This document shows, in pieces, positions 24,571-37,193 of a DNA stretch of 64,000 nt; the first letter of the stretch is position 1, and each line of letters begins with the position of its first letter. Source of the DNA: Loxodes magnus (taxonomy: Eukaryota > Ciliophora > Karyorelictea > Loxodida > Loxodidae); contig CAMPDV010000017.1 in assembly GCA_946699065.1 (NCBI GenBank), forward strand, positions 930,001 through 994,000, given 5' to 3'. The notes under the pieces were generated by a model that did no database searches, was not told the DNA's origin, and saw only the letters and a program-made list of their open reading frames with translations. The translations under genes were made by a program, and so were the position numbers.

Positions 24571-26398
24571 TTTTTAACCTTATAGCATAAAAACACATAA
24601 AATAGCGTTTATTTGTCAAAGTTTAAGGAATAGGTTAAACAAACTTAATCAATAAAACAAAACTATTTCACTACTCTATCCTTTAAGCACCAAACTACAA
24701 TCTCTTAATTCCTTTCTATTTATTTACTTTTACACTTAAAGTTCTTTTCTAATTATATCAAATTCCTTCAGTCATCATAATAATATCTTTTTGAGAATAA
24801 AGATATTAATAACGTAGATCGTTAGTGCATAAAAGTAACTTTTAGTAATATCTGAAAATATTCTATTTTATGATTGTTTAGCTTTAAGCATATTACTTAA
24901 CATTTCTAGAGTAAATAAACATCTCACATACTTCAATCTTCAAAGAAAATTTATTTATACTAATAAAGTCATTCAAACAGTCATAGTAGAAGATACTTCA
25001 ATGAAGTATTATTTTTTAGAGATCTTGAACTTACTAAATTAGTTAAAGGATTTGAATCTCCTTTATCTTTTATTTTATCTATGAGTGAAGTTTTATTATT
25101 TAGCTTATTTCTACTTTTTTAATTCTAAAAGCTTATATATATAAAGCATCCAGGCTTTTCAATATTTTCACTCTAGCAATATTAATTTAAATATCTGATT
25201 AGTAATTTAAAACATTGAGCTATTATCTACCTAATAGCAATTGCTGACTACTATTATAAGAAGCTACTCTTTCTTCTTAATAAATTTTATTTAGTTTTTG
25301 TAAATATTTTCTAAACCTACCTAATTACCCTAATTAAGCACTCTTTAAAGAATTGAGAATACTCTTTGCTTATAGATAGTTAATAACAGAAGCTATTTTT
25401 TATTTATATTATCCTATTAAATAAGAATAAGCAATGGATAGCTAGATTAATAAAGCTGCTGAAAGTTAAAATCTGAGCATTTAGTCAATGCTTCTAAGCT
25501 TACTTTTTAATAAATCATTTACCTATTCTATTGTAAAATATGACTTGATCCTTCCTTTTCTTTGAAGAGTAATTACTTCACTTAATTAGTAGTAGTTCTA
25601 AGCAATTAAGAGAGTGATAATACTTCTCTATATAACAAATAAACTAGAATTAGAAGTAATTGAACTAAGGAAAGTAAATAAAGAAGCAAGTAAAGAGAAG
25701 TGAATAGTTTAAATAAAAGCTATTAAATAATAACTAAATATAGTTTAGCATTATATAAAGTAAGCTACTTCCAAATATTGGCTAACAATAATACATAAGC
25801 TAATATTAGAGAAATTACTATACATGTATTGAAACATTTATTAAAGAGCTGCGCACCAATGAGGTGCTACGCGCTCTATAATCAAATTTATTTATTTATT
25901 TATTATTTATCTTCTATATTAGTTACCTTCAGTAATTCCTTTAAACTTTATAAACAACTTTAATCAATCTAACGGATTTATTGAAAACGATATGAAAAGA
26001 AAAAATAATATGATAAGCATCACTTAGATAAAAGATTTCTTTTGCTATCTATATCTTTTAATTAACTTCACAGTGAAGACAGCAGATAAATAATTTTGAC
26101 TAATATTAAAATTATAAATTTGAGTACAGTTAATTTCTTTATGAGATAGATACGATAATATTGATTCTCATAAATGAAAGTTTAATTATATTAATAGTTA
26201 ACTATTGCTAAATCAATCATTTGAAGAAAAAGTTAAATTCCTTATCAAACTTTTATAATAGTTCTTCAGCTTACCCTTAGATCTAGTTTTATATTCTTGC
26301 TATATAGCTTATAGTAATTTATTATAAAAGTAAGTCTCTTTTATACTTTTCTTCATAAGTAGGTACAGAAAAGTAAACTCTATTTACTTTTTATATAA
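24571..26398. other. divergent intergenic region with one dispersed repeat
   Basis: 1.8 kb AT-rich spacer between frataxin (minus) and the phosphodiesterase (plus). The only structured part I see is the 43-bp repeat at 25845-25887. Confidence 0.5.
25845..25887 (+). repeat. dispersed 43-bp motif, copy 1
   Basis: GC-rich island beginning AGAGCTGCGCACCAATGAGG and ending GCGCTCTATAATCAAAT. Its ends AGAGC and GCTCT are complementary and CACC/GGTG pair inside, so it can form a bulged hairpin. Related copies lie at 39121-39163 (plus) and 42826-42869 (minus). In one frame all three can be read as ELR(T/A)N(E/Q), but nothing around copy 1 looks coding. Confidence 0.75.
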
Positions 26399-28183
26399 AT
26401 GGAAAAAGGAGTCTTTAAATCAAAGCGTAGGTATAGATCTCCTCTTCAAGTTAAAATAGGTAACTTCATCCTTTCTAAAGTTATTGAAACTACAATTTTA
26501 GCTTTAATTTTGGTTTACGCTTGTATCGTATTTGTTAACTTGATTTTTGAAGACGATTTAAAATCTTCGAATGCTTATGATGTAATTCTAGCGATAGAAA
26601 TCTTCATTTTAGTCATCTTTAAGATTGAAATTTCGTTGAAGGTCTTTGCTTTTAGAGCTCAGTTCTTAAAGGATGGATGAAACATTTTCGATATCATAAT
26701 TGTTATTTCATGCTTCATTTTGGCTGTTATCGAGCTTTCTATTCCTCATCTTTAAGGAAGCACCTTTATGCGTTTCAGATCTATTCTTAGACTTCTTAGA
26801 ATTGTTGTAATGTTCAGAAAAGTAGATGAAATGAGAAGAATTTCTTAGAAAACTTGGAGAGGTAGATTCAATGTATCTGCACCAGTTGAAAGAGTTCTAG
26901 AATTTTTGGAAGATACTAAGTAGCTAAAATGGGTATCATCTAATAGTGAACTGAAAGAAGATATCATGTGAATGATTGATATCATTTCTCAAAATAAACT
27001 ATATGAGCTTCAAAACTTCGAAGGTAACTCTGAAGCTTTATTTTGAATTGCGTAACTTGGAGGTAGTGGATAAGTTATATAGACTAATAATAACTTAGAA
27101 GACTCTTAAACTGCTACTCCTCCTTTGCCACTTAAAATTGTAAGCTCTAGCTTATAAGTTCCAAATTTCTAAAGTTTATAGTAGTTAACAACGCTGGAGT
27201 TTGATGCCTTGTAATTAAAGCAAGAAAGCTAGAATAAAGAGCTACTAAGTATTTAAACAGCATTATGATATTCTATCATTCAAGCAGTTAATATAAAGGA
27301 CGATGTTTTCATTTAGTTTTGGGAGTAGATTTCAGATAAGTATTCTTATAGAAATCCATATCATAACTAAACTCATGCAGCTGATATAAGTCATGCTATT
27401 TACTGAATGCTAACATAAGGTGGCGTCATTACTTTATGTTCTCTCTCTACGTGAGAATAAGCAGCTTGCTATTTTGCTGCTGGTATTCATGATGTTGAAC
27501 ATCCAGGAGTAAACAATAACTTTCTAAAAATGACTAAAAATGAGTTAGCTATCAAATATAATGATATAAGCATTCTAGAAAATCATCATGTATCATCAGG
27601 GTTTGCTATAGGAAGATAGTTATAGATGTTCGAAAACTGAAGTAAAGATGAATATAGGAAATTTAGAAAGATAGTAATACATCTGGTATTAGCAACAGAT
27701 ATGGCTAAGCACTTCTCATAAATAGGAAGATTTAGAGGAAAATTTGATAAAGGAGAAGGGTTTTAAGAATAAGATAAAGAGTTGCTTTTAGAAATGCTTA
27801 TTCACTCAGCTGATGTATGTAACGCAGGAAAACCGTGAAAGATATGTAAAGACTGGGCTTTGCTAGTCTTAGATGAATTTTTTAGATAAGGAGATTAAGA
27901 AAGGAAACTAGGATTTCCTATATCATAATTAATGGATAGAAATACAGTAAACATAGCGAAAAGCTAAGTAGGCTTTATAGATGTAATAGTTCTACCTACT
28001 TTTGATGCATGTGTGATTATATTACCTAAATTCGAGGAATTTGTAAAAAACTGTGAAGAGAATAAAAAAAACTGGGAGAGTTTAATAGATCTTTACTAGC
28101 AACAATTAAATGGAACTAACGGAAGTATAATGGACGAAGACAATACAATGTTTCAAAAAACGAAGAGAAGTGATAAGTCTTGA
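26399..28183 (+). CDS. cyclic-nucleotide phosphodiesterase with N-terminal voltage-sensor domain
   Basis: ATG 26399, TGA 28181-28183, 594 residues, no intron. Residues about 20-150 form a four-helix ion-transport/voltage-sensor module: S1 VIETTILALILVYACIVFV, S2 ending in FKIEISLKV, S3 GWNIFDIIIVISCFILAVIE, and an S4 (about 125-145) with arginines every third residue, RFRSILRLLRIVVMFRK. A linker follows. The class I phosphodiesterase domain covers about 290-560 with all metal-site motifs: YHNQTHAADISH (near 320), HDVEHPG (near 363), HSADVCN (near 468), and downstream GFIDVIVLPTFD. Seven Trp are written TGA and about five TGG; GWN in S3 and NW near residue 415 are examples. No pore module is visible, so this is a sensor-enzyme fusion rather than a channel. 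The reaction is hydrolysis of cAMP and/or cGMP; specificity cannot be read. Confidence 0.93.
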
Positions 28184-29367
28184 TGTATTTTGTATTATTT
28201 TATTCATTTTTAGCTAACGATACTTTTTTCCCTCACAAGCTATATAATATATTTAAAAATGCTTTTAAGGCTAGTTTTGATACTATCAAATAGTTTAAAT
28301 CTTCTATTTAACTTTTTCTTAATTTTAAGGCTTTAATTAAAGAAATTTTTTTTAAACTTCAGTTGATTTTATAAAAGTATCATATAAACAATTTTGAAAT
28401 TAATCAAAGTTCTAAAATGTATAGATATTGATGATGAGATGTTTAAATACGGTATTTCATTTAGTTTATTATATAATTAGATGTATTTATATTGCTTGCA
28501 ATAAATATAAGCATTTAGTCTAATATTAGATAGACCAATAAAGTATAAAAGAAACTTTTCTTAGCTTTAATTTCTTATACTTTTAACCAAATATATTATA
28601 GAATTCTGCTACAGCACAGTTTATCAATCATAAAGCAATAATCTATTTATTCATTTTACTTCCTTTATCTTGTGTATTATTATCTAACTTTATCATTATA
28701 TATAGGAATGTAAAAGTTTATCTATCTACTAAAGAAAAATAAAATGAAAAATCACATAAATTGTTAGATTAAGCAAGCCAGTTAAATAAACCTTTAAAAC
28801 TAATATTACTTAGGAAATCTCCTTTGGTTGCATATATGGATACTTATAGATACTCAAACTTTTATGATTTAAGATTAAGAAAATAGAGTTAAATATAAGA
28901 AACAGTGAAAAAGGCTAAGAATCTAAATAATTAAAAGCATCTAAACAGGAGAAGAAATGCTTTTAGTTAGAAAAATTGAAATAAAGTTCTATATAATGAA
29001 TATGAAAATATCTGCTTAATTTATTTATGCAATTAAGACTTTTAATGTAAATATGAATGCTCTTTATCTCTTTGATGTATATTATTATATCCTTTTAATT
29101 TGAGCACTCAAATAATAAGCAATAATATGATCAAAAGGTAGAAAATTGAAAATATACTAAGATTATAAAACTAAGCATAAATAGAAATAACAGAATAAAA
29201 AATAAATTATATTAATATAAAGGATTTAAAAGATACAAAATTGCTTAAAAATAAAGGTTATTTAATATATTAGCTTCTTCTTATTATTTCCCTAGGAAAA
29301 ATTTTAGGTTATTTAGTTAGCTAACTTAACTTGAAACTGCTTTGTAGATTTTTTTTTCAAAATAAAA
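28184..29367. other. intergenic, no supported gene
   Basis: 1.2 kb AT-rich spacer between two plus-strand genes. One open frame near 28,540-29,060 was considered but has no glycine at all and is not supported. Confidence 0.45.
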
Positions 29368-32300
29368 ATGCAACTTAGGTATTTCAAAAACCTTTAACCG
29401 GCTGTAGATGGTATGCAAAAAATATCCGCACTAGCTTGATCTTCAAATACAATGAGACTTGCAGTTGCAACAGCTGATAGAACTGTTCATTTGTATGATG
29501 AAAATGGAGTCCATAAGGATAAATTCCCAACAAAACCAGGAGAGAGAGGTTAAAAATCCTATATAGTAAAGGCCATGGCTTTTAGTCCTGATTCTTAAAA
29601 GATTGCAGTAGCACAAACTGATAGCATTATATACGTTTATCGTTTGGGGGATACTTGGGGAGATACTAAAAAAATATGTGGAAAGTTCTAATAAAATTCA
29701 TCTGTTACTTGCATGGTTTGGCCTAAATAACATGCATAAGAAATATACTTTGGTCTAGCAGAAGGAAAAATAAGAGTTGGTTAGCTTAAGAATAATAAAT
29801 CATAATCTCTTTATTAATCAGAGTCTTATTGCTTAAGCATTGCAGCATCTTTAGATGGTGAAAACTTGATATCAGGACATTTAGACGGTACAATCTACAA
29901 ATACAATATTGAAACGACACAAGTAAATCGACTTACTATTCATTCATGCCCGCCAGTTTCTCTAGCTTGGGGTGTTTAAATTGTGGCAGCGGGTAATGAT
30001 TAACGCATTACATTTTACGATGGAGAAGGATAAGCAATTTAAAGATTTGATTACTCTCATGACAATAAAGTAAAAGAGTTTAGCTCAGCTATCTTTAATC
30101 CTTCAGGAGAAGCTCTTGCTCTAGCTAACTTCAATAGATTCTATGTATTAGTATATAATCCTAGAAGGTAATAATGGGATGAAGGCTGCCTAAAACATAT
30201 TGAAAACTATTACAGTGTGACTGCAATGATATGGAAGCCAGATGGATCAAAAATAGTAACAGGAAGTTTGTGTGGATCAGTAGATATGTTTGATGTATGC
30301 GTGAAAAAAGCTCTTTATAAGGGAAAGTTTGAATTTACTTACGTTAGTTAAAGTCAAGTTATTGTTAAAGATCTTAATTCTGGAAAAAGAATAAGTGTAA
30401 AGAGTGAGCAAGGAGGAGAAATAAGCAAACTCAATATTTTCCAAGATAGATATTTAGTAGCTCATACACCTACCACTTTATTACTAGGAGATATGGAAAA
30501 TTGCAATCTTAGTGAAGTCTAATGGCATGGAAATACTAAGGAAAAGTTAGATTTTTCAAACCCTGGAGTTTGTATGGTTTTTGCAGCAGGTGAACTAACT
30601 TTAGTAGAGTATGGAAATAATGAAATACTAGGAACTTGTAGAACAGAACATCTAAGTCCATAAATGATATCAGCTAGACTTTGCTACACAAGGAATAACC
30701 CAATAAAAACAATTGCTTATCTATTAGATGTATAAACAATCTGTGTTTAGGATCTCATAACGAAAGTTAATACTGCTACTATAAATCACGATTCGAAAAT
30801 TGACTTTCTTGAATTAAACCCTTCGGGTACAAAGCTTTTATTTAGAGACAAAAGTAGAAAGCTTCATTTATATAATATTCCTAAGCAAACTCGTTCTACT
30901 TTACTAAACTTCTGCAATTACGCTCAGTGGGTTCCAGATTCTGATGTTGTCGTAGCATAGAACAGATAATAATTGTGTGTATGGTATAACATAAATGATA
31001 CAGATAAAGTCACTTTATACACAATTAAAGGAGATGTAGAAGAAATAGAAAGAAGCTAGGGAAAGACTGAGGTTATTGTTGACGAAGGTAGTAATACAGT
31101 TAGTTATTAGCTTGAAGAGCCTCTTATTCAATTTGGGTTTGCATTAGAAAATAAAAATTTAGAATAAGCTGCTTAAATTCTAGAACCTTTGGAACTTGTA
31201 CCTGAGTGCGAAGCAAATTGAAGAGCCTTACAAGCAATTGCATTAGAATAATAAAATTTTATTATTGCTGAGTAATGCTCAGCTTTTTTGGGAGATGTAT
31301 CTAAAGCTAGATATCTAAGAAAAGTCAGAAAACTTGCAGAAGAGCATCAAAAGAATACTGGCATGGATGGTAGAAGCTATTTCTTGGTTCAAGCAAAAAT
31401 GGCAAGTCTTGAAAAGCATTTTGGTAAATCAAAGGCTATCTTATTGGCTCAAAACGAAATAGAAGAGGCTATGGATATGTTTTAAGAACTTCACCGATTT
31501 GATGAAGCTATCTTAATTGCTGAATAAAGAAATCATGAAGATGTAAAAGAAATGAAAGATAATTACTTTGATTGACTTCTATCGACAGGATAAGAAGGAA
31601 AGGCAGGTGAGCTAAAAGAAAGAGAAGGAGAATATTAAGCCGCAATTAATTTATATCTTAAAGGTGGACTTCCTGCAAAAGCAGCTGCAGTCATAAACAA
31701 TCATAACTTTATGGCAAATGAATAAATATTAGAAAAAGTATCAGAAGCTTTATAATAAAACGGAATGTATGAAAAAGCTGGTGAATTTTACGAAAAAATG
31801 GAGCTTTATGAAAAAGCCTTGAAGGCTTATATAAGTGGTCATTCATATAAAAAGGCAGTCAATCTATCAAAAAAATACTTCCCCAGTCAAGTTGTGGATT
31901 TAGAAGAGTAATGGGGTGAGTACCTTGTAACTTAGAAGTAATATGAAGCAGCAATTAATCATTTTAGAGAAGCAGGTGCAGCTCAAAAAGCAATTGAAGC
32001 GGCTATCAGTGCAAGATAATGGTCAGAAGCTATAAAGTTAGTTGCTAGTTAATCATCTGAAGTTGGAAAACCATTTTATCGGTAAATAGCCAAGCATTTT
32101 GGAGATATAAGGTAGTTTGAGTAGGCAGAATAATACTATATAAAAGCAGGAGCATAAAATGAAGCGTTTGAAATGTATACAAGAGCAGGAAAATGGGAGT
32201 AAGCATTTTAGTTTGCTAGTAATCATATGAGAGAAGCTGATGTTACTCTTTTATACACAAGACAGGCTTAGAAATTAGAGCAAGAAGGTAAATACGTAGA

Positions 32301-34579
32301 AGCAGAACGAATGTATATGACAGTAAATCAACCTAACGAAGCTATTCGTATGTATAAATCAGCTCAATTATATGAATAAATGCTAAGATTAGTAGCAAAA
32401 GTAAAGCCCGACAAGTTAAGAGATTGTCATTTAGAATTAGCGAAAATTTTTGAATCATAAGGATAAGTAAGAGAAGCAGAGCAACATTATATAGATGCAG
32501 GAGTCTGGCAAAAAGCAGTTGAAATTTATAGAAATGCAAATTAATGGGAAGAAGCTCTAAGAGTGGCAAAAAATCATGGAACTGCCAAAGAAATTGCCTA
32601 AGTTGCTAAAAGATGGAACGAAGCTTAGAAAGGTTAGCAAGGAAATCAAATATTGCTTAAAATGGGATTGTATGAAGCATGCATGGAATATGAATTAGAA
32701 TCTAAAAACTTCCAAGGTGCTTTCTAGTTAGTTGAGCAATTTCTTAAGCACAAAATGCCAGATGTGCATCTGAGATATGCTTTATATTTGGAAGATGAAT
32801 AAAGATATAAAGAAGCAGAGGAGCATTTCATAAAAGCAGGCAAACCTGGAGAAGCTATTAACATGTATGAACATATACAAGATTTCCATAATGCAATAAT
32901 TGTTGCTAAATAATATGAACCTTAAACGGTTGCTTAGTTACTCATTAATTAAGGAAATTTATTCGCGAGCAGAAGCGATTTTTAGAAAGCCGAGTAATGC
33001 TTTATATAAGCAAAAAAAATAGAATTTGCGATTGATATGTATAAAAAGGCAAGAATGTGGTAAGATGCTATACGTGTTGCTTAGAAACATGCACCACATA
33101 GAGTGAAGGAAATAAATGAAGAATATTCAAGAATTAAAGTAGTCGGAGATTCAGTTGAAGAAATTTTACAATCTGCCAAAATATCTGAATAGTCAGGAGA
33201 TTGGAATAGAGCTATTAACTTGTATCTTGATCTAAACGAATACATAACTTAAGATACTTAATAATTGGAAAGTGCTTGGGAAAGAGCTGTAACTTTGGCG
33301 ATGAAATATTGTAAAGAAAGAGGACCTGAAGTAATAGAAATAGCTTGCAACAGACTCTAAAATATTAATAAGTTTGAAAGTGCTGCTGAACTCTATGTTT
33401 CAGTTGGTCATTATGAGGAAGCTGTCTAATGTTATCTTCAAATAAAAGAATTCGAAAAGGCAAGAGACGTAGCTGAAATGGTAAGGCATACTGAACTTGC
33501 AAATAAATTAAACAATCTTGTAGAAAATTCTTATAAAAGCCATTTAAAAAGTGAAAATAAAGGTACAGAATTGGTAGATGCAGGTGAAGTAGCCAGCGGT
33601 TTGGATATGATCATTTAAGGAGGAAATTGGGAATAAGCTTTAGAATATGCAGCTAGGTAAGGTTAAGAAACTCTTAATACTTATTTGTAAAAATATACAA
33701 CTCAATTAACAACAAATGGAGACTTCGGAGAAGCTGTCAATGCATTTGTTTAATTTGGTACTCCTCTTAGCACAAACTTTTTAACTATTTACAAAACATT
33801 AGCTCTTGAAGTATTAGCTGAATGTCAGGAGGAAGAAATTAAAGGATTAAGATTATTGCTGTAATCAGTAGTAAGTTCACTAGAAAGGAATGGGGAAACA
33901 TAAACTGGAGTATATATTGAAATGAGTAAATATTTGTTGATCACACATTATGTATTTCTAAAAACTACTGTTAAATAAAAAGGAATGAAAGATCTAGAGT
34001 ATAAAATAAGTGTTAGTTTACTAAGATATACAAAAGAGGTTAGAGCTGATAAAGCTTTTTATGAAGCAGGTCAAACAGCAAAAACTGTAAACTAAATTGG
34101 AATGGCTTTTGTTCTTATGAATAGGTTCTTAGATTTGTCAGAAGCGATTGATGATACTGAAGGTGGGGGTGCTGCTTTAGGAGATAATACTCATTTTGAT
34201 GGTAAGTTTTAATATTTAAGGCACCGATATTCCTTCTCCATTTGATATTCCTCTCCCGGAAAAAATCTTTTTAAATTAGAATCAACTTGAAGAAATAAGA
34301 GACTGGGTTTTGCAAATTTCGTAGGACCAAAAAATAGAAAAAGAACTAAGGCAAAGATCTTGTGAAGGCTGTGAGAACAAAATATATGAAGCTAATTTGA
34401 GTTGTGGATTTTGTCGTAAAGTATGGGAGCCTTGCATTATCAGTGGATATCCTGTTTTACTATCAAGTATCACAAGTTGTACTAACTGTGGAAAAAAAGC
34501 AAACAAAGATGCATGGAATTAGTATATAAAAGTTTTTTAGAATTGTCCCTGGTGCGGGGCACTGAGCCATGCTTATTGA
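29368..34579 (+). CDS. IFT172: intraflagellar transport protein 172 (IFT-B complex)
   Basis: ATG 29368, TGA 34577-34579, immediately followed by a second in-frame TGA (34580-34582). A 19-nt intron at 34202-34220 (GTAAGTTTTAATATTTAAG) near the 3' end keeps the frame, giving 1,730 residues; human IFT172 is 1,749. The N-terminus is a WD40 double propeller (about 1-580), starting [20 protein letters not shown] as in other IFT172s. Tetratricopeptide-like helical repeats run from about 600 to 1,620. The end is a Cys-rich module ([36 protein letters not shown]) typical of IFT172. Three internal TGA are Trp. IFT172 is the largest subunit of the anterograde ciliary transport train and is required to build cilia. 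Recognition is firm over the full length. Confidence 0.97.
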
Positions 34580-34828
34580 TGAATTTTTATCTACTTTTAA
34601 ATCAAATTTGAATAATAATTACTTTTAATCTAATTTCTATTTTTAAATCATTATTTATTTAAAAAAGAAAGATAAGTACATAAATAAAACCATTAAAAGG
34701 TATGTTAGTGCTAATATACTAAAATATTGTATTTATTCTAAAAATTAACTTAATTATGCGAAGAAAGAAAAATTAATTAACAATCTATCGCGCAAGAAGT
34801 CAAATAACTTAATCTAAGTAAAATTTAT

Positions 34829-35130
34829 TAATTAATTTCAACTAAAAAAGTTTTTTGACCGGAAATCCCTTTCCGATTGCACGATCCGACGCTCTCTTTT
34901 TATGGAATAACGGGGATATCCTGTTGCTTTCGAAAAGCAGCTGCCAGGGAGCTCCATCGCTATGGGCAGCCAGGCTTCAAGCCCCTACCAGGAGTGGATA
35001 ATCAAAAGGAAGGCGTTCCCTTGCAAAGGTTGACTTAGACCAGGGACTTTCTCAGCGACAGGAAAGGAACTTGTTCCTAGCCATAAAACCAGAAAGTGTT
35101 GTCACGAAGGTCATTCTCAGCTCTCACCAT
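34829..35130 (-). other. GC-rich twin unit A (small ORF or structured RNA)
   Basis: A GC-rich block (about 50% G+C by eye) in very AT-rich DNA; its last 190 nt (to 35096) match unit B at 36188-36457 with only five differences. Read on minus from ATG 35128-35130 it gives MVRAENDLRDNTFWFYGQEQ and continues about 66 conserved codons to FRKQQDIPVIP; four of the five differences are silent if TAA/TAG are Gln. Read as RNA, it folds into several hairpins (CGGAAA/TTTCCG, GCTGCC/GGCAGC, GGAAC/GTTCC, CTTTC/GAAAG), and changes between units keep pairing. I cannot decide between the two, and I recognise neither a protein nor an RNA family. The minus-strand order suggests it may travel with the Gag-like remnants. 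Confidence 0.6.
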
Positions 35131-36187
35131 CTTTTCAATTATAAGTAAAATTTATTTATATCTTAAATAAATAAAATTAAAAGAAAATCTAGTTTACAAT
35201 CAAATTAAATCTTTACTTTTATCTAATTTTTATTCTATCACTTCTAGATAGATGCAATAAGCATAAATATTTTTCAAATTACAAACTAGGTGTAAAGATT
35301 TTGGATTATTCAAAGTAAAAATAGAAATAATTATTCTAAGTCAGAAAGGGTGGAAAAAATTGTTTGATAAAAATAAAAACTTAATACTTATTATTTAACG
35401 TATAAATGAGAAAAAAGTTAAATTATTATACGTAATTTATAAAATTTAAAAATTCAAAAGTTGCTCTATAAAACTACGATTAATGGATTTCAATCAATTT
35501 AATATGAATTCTTTTTTATTTTTCAACTTAGACACTTAAGAATTTTATAAGAGAATATTTTTTATTAAATATAATTAAACTTATAAAATTTTTTGTTTGG
35601 AAATAAATATTTTTTTAGATTATAAACTACTAGAAATGTTGAAATAAAATATCTTATATCAAATTAAATTAATCAAAATTTAAAAATTTTGTTTTTTCTC
35701 CTAAAAATTCGACATCAATTATCCATATAAACTTCTAAAAACTAAAATTTAATAAATAAAGAATCTAATGATATATACATAATTTTAATGAAAAAATTAA
35801 GACGTTTTAAAATAAAAAATAAAAAAAGTAAAATTATATTGAAATATTTTAAAAAATAAAAAAATTACAAGAAAACGGTTGTAAGAAACAATAAATAATA
35901 AAAAAATTATAAACTATGGTAAAAAATTAAAATATGAAAAAAGTAAAAAACAATAAATAATAAAAATTAAAGAAAAAAAATCAATATAAAAATGAAATAA
36001 CGCAATGTTTATAAAAATTAATCTAAAATTTTTAAAAAGAAATAGAAATATTAAAAAAGAGCAAAAAATTAAAATTTAATAGTAAAAACTGTAAAAAATT
36101 TTAAAAAATTTAATTAAAAATACTAATTATTAAGGAAAAACTAAAAAATAGATAAAAAAAAAAAAAATTAAAAAAATTTTTTTTTTA
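35131..36187. other. extremely AT-rich spacer
   Basis: About 1 kb that is almost only A and T, with long A and T runs (notably 35,750-36,190). No gene or repeat structure beyond low complexity. Confidence 0.6.
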
Positions 36188-36457
36188 AATTAATTTCAAT
36201 TTAAAGAGTTTTGGACTGCAACTTCTTGCAGTTTAACGACCCCAACACTCCCTTCATGGGATAACGGGGATATCCTGTTACTTTCGAAAAGCAGCTGCCA
36301 GGGAACTCCATCGTTATGGGCAGCCAGGCTTAAAGCCCCTACCAGGAGTGGATAATCAAAAGGAAGGCGTTCCCTTGCAAAGGTTGACTTAGACCAGGGA
36401 CTTTCTCAGCGACAGGAAAGGAACTTGTTCCTAGCCATAAAACCAGAAAGTATTCAT
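36188..36457 (-). other. GC-rich twin unit B (small ORF or structured RNA)
   Basis: Second copy of the unit at 34829-35130. The 190-nt core (about 36261-36450) is nearly identical; the outer 70 nt are similar in plan but not in sequence. There, unit A has hairpin CGGAAA/TTTCCG with a four-base loop, while unit B has CTGCAA/TTGCAG with a four-base loop at the matching place. On minus, an ATG at 36455-36457 gives MNTFWFYGQEQ in the same frame as unit A. It lies about 30 bp from the Gag-like remnant at 36490-37193 and on the same strand, so it could be a second, downstream reading frame of that element. Confidence 0.6.
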
Positions 36458-36489
36458 TCCTATAAAAAAAAGAGAAAAATTAATTTATA

Positions 36490-37193
36490 GTCTTAGAGAA
36501 GTTCCACAGTTAACTTCTATTTGTTCCTGCTCTCTCCTAAGCTAAAAGATGTTGTAGGACTTCATTAGTCCGACTTCCTTGTCTCCCCTTCAAAAAATAA
36601 TTTTTCGTTTAGTTTCTTCTCCAGTTGTTATTCTTCTCGTTGAATCTTGAGTTATAGAATTTCTTTCTGTAAATTTGTCCTGTCCTTGTTGTTCAGAAGC
36701 AGAAGAGTTCTTCTAATATTTTTTCTTATTAATTCTTTCAATTTCTGCCCCCTTTCAGCTTTTTCTTCAGCAGCGATTCTTCCAGCATATGTAGCACCAG
36801 ATCTTTCTACAATAAGAATATATCTTATTTGTCTCTTATTATTAATATTCTATTTCGATTTCCATTATTATACTTGATAATACTTGTTATTATTCTTCTT
36901 TTCCTAAAGTTATTTTATTTCGTATTCAAATTTAGAAAATTGGAATTAAAACATTTGAGGAATTTCATTAAATTTTTTATCAATTTATTCCAATTTAATT
37001 TCTATTTACGATTCGAATTTACCAATTGCTTCTTTCAATGATGGAAATTAATGATTTAATGATTAAATCATTTCTTCGTACATTTTTTCTAGTTTTTCTA
37101 TCATTATCTTTGCTATTTTAATTCGAATTTTATATTAGTAATTCGTTGTTGCACAGATTATGCAAAAGCTTCATTAGATTCTATTTTATAATT
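36490..37193 (-). pseudogene. Gag/ORF1-like remnant (a)
   Basis: Minus-strand relative of the plus-strand remnant at 43907-44750, clearly alignable at DNA level but well diverged (roughly 60-65% by eye). It contains the coiled-coil part (KLEQIDKKFNEIPQMFQFQF) and the downstream basic part. It ends exactly where the left inverted repeat of the 8.9 kb element begins, so that element seems to have inserted into or next to it. The copy is incomplete and has several breaks. Family (LINE ORF1 or LTR Gag) is not settled. Confidence 0.55.

Noticed and set aside
28540-29060. Plus-strand frame with KSHKLLDQASQLNKPLKL
   Set aside because: No glycine in about 150 residues and no homology; probably a chance frame in noncoding DNA.
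36237-36250. Telomerase RNA template (CCCCAACA in unit B)
   Set aside because: The matching position in unit A is ATCCGACGC, so the putative template is not conserved.
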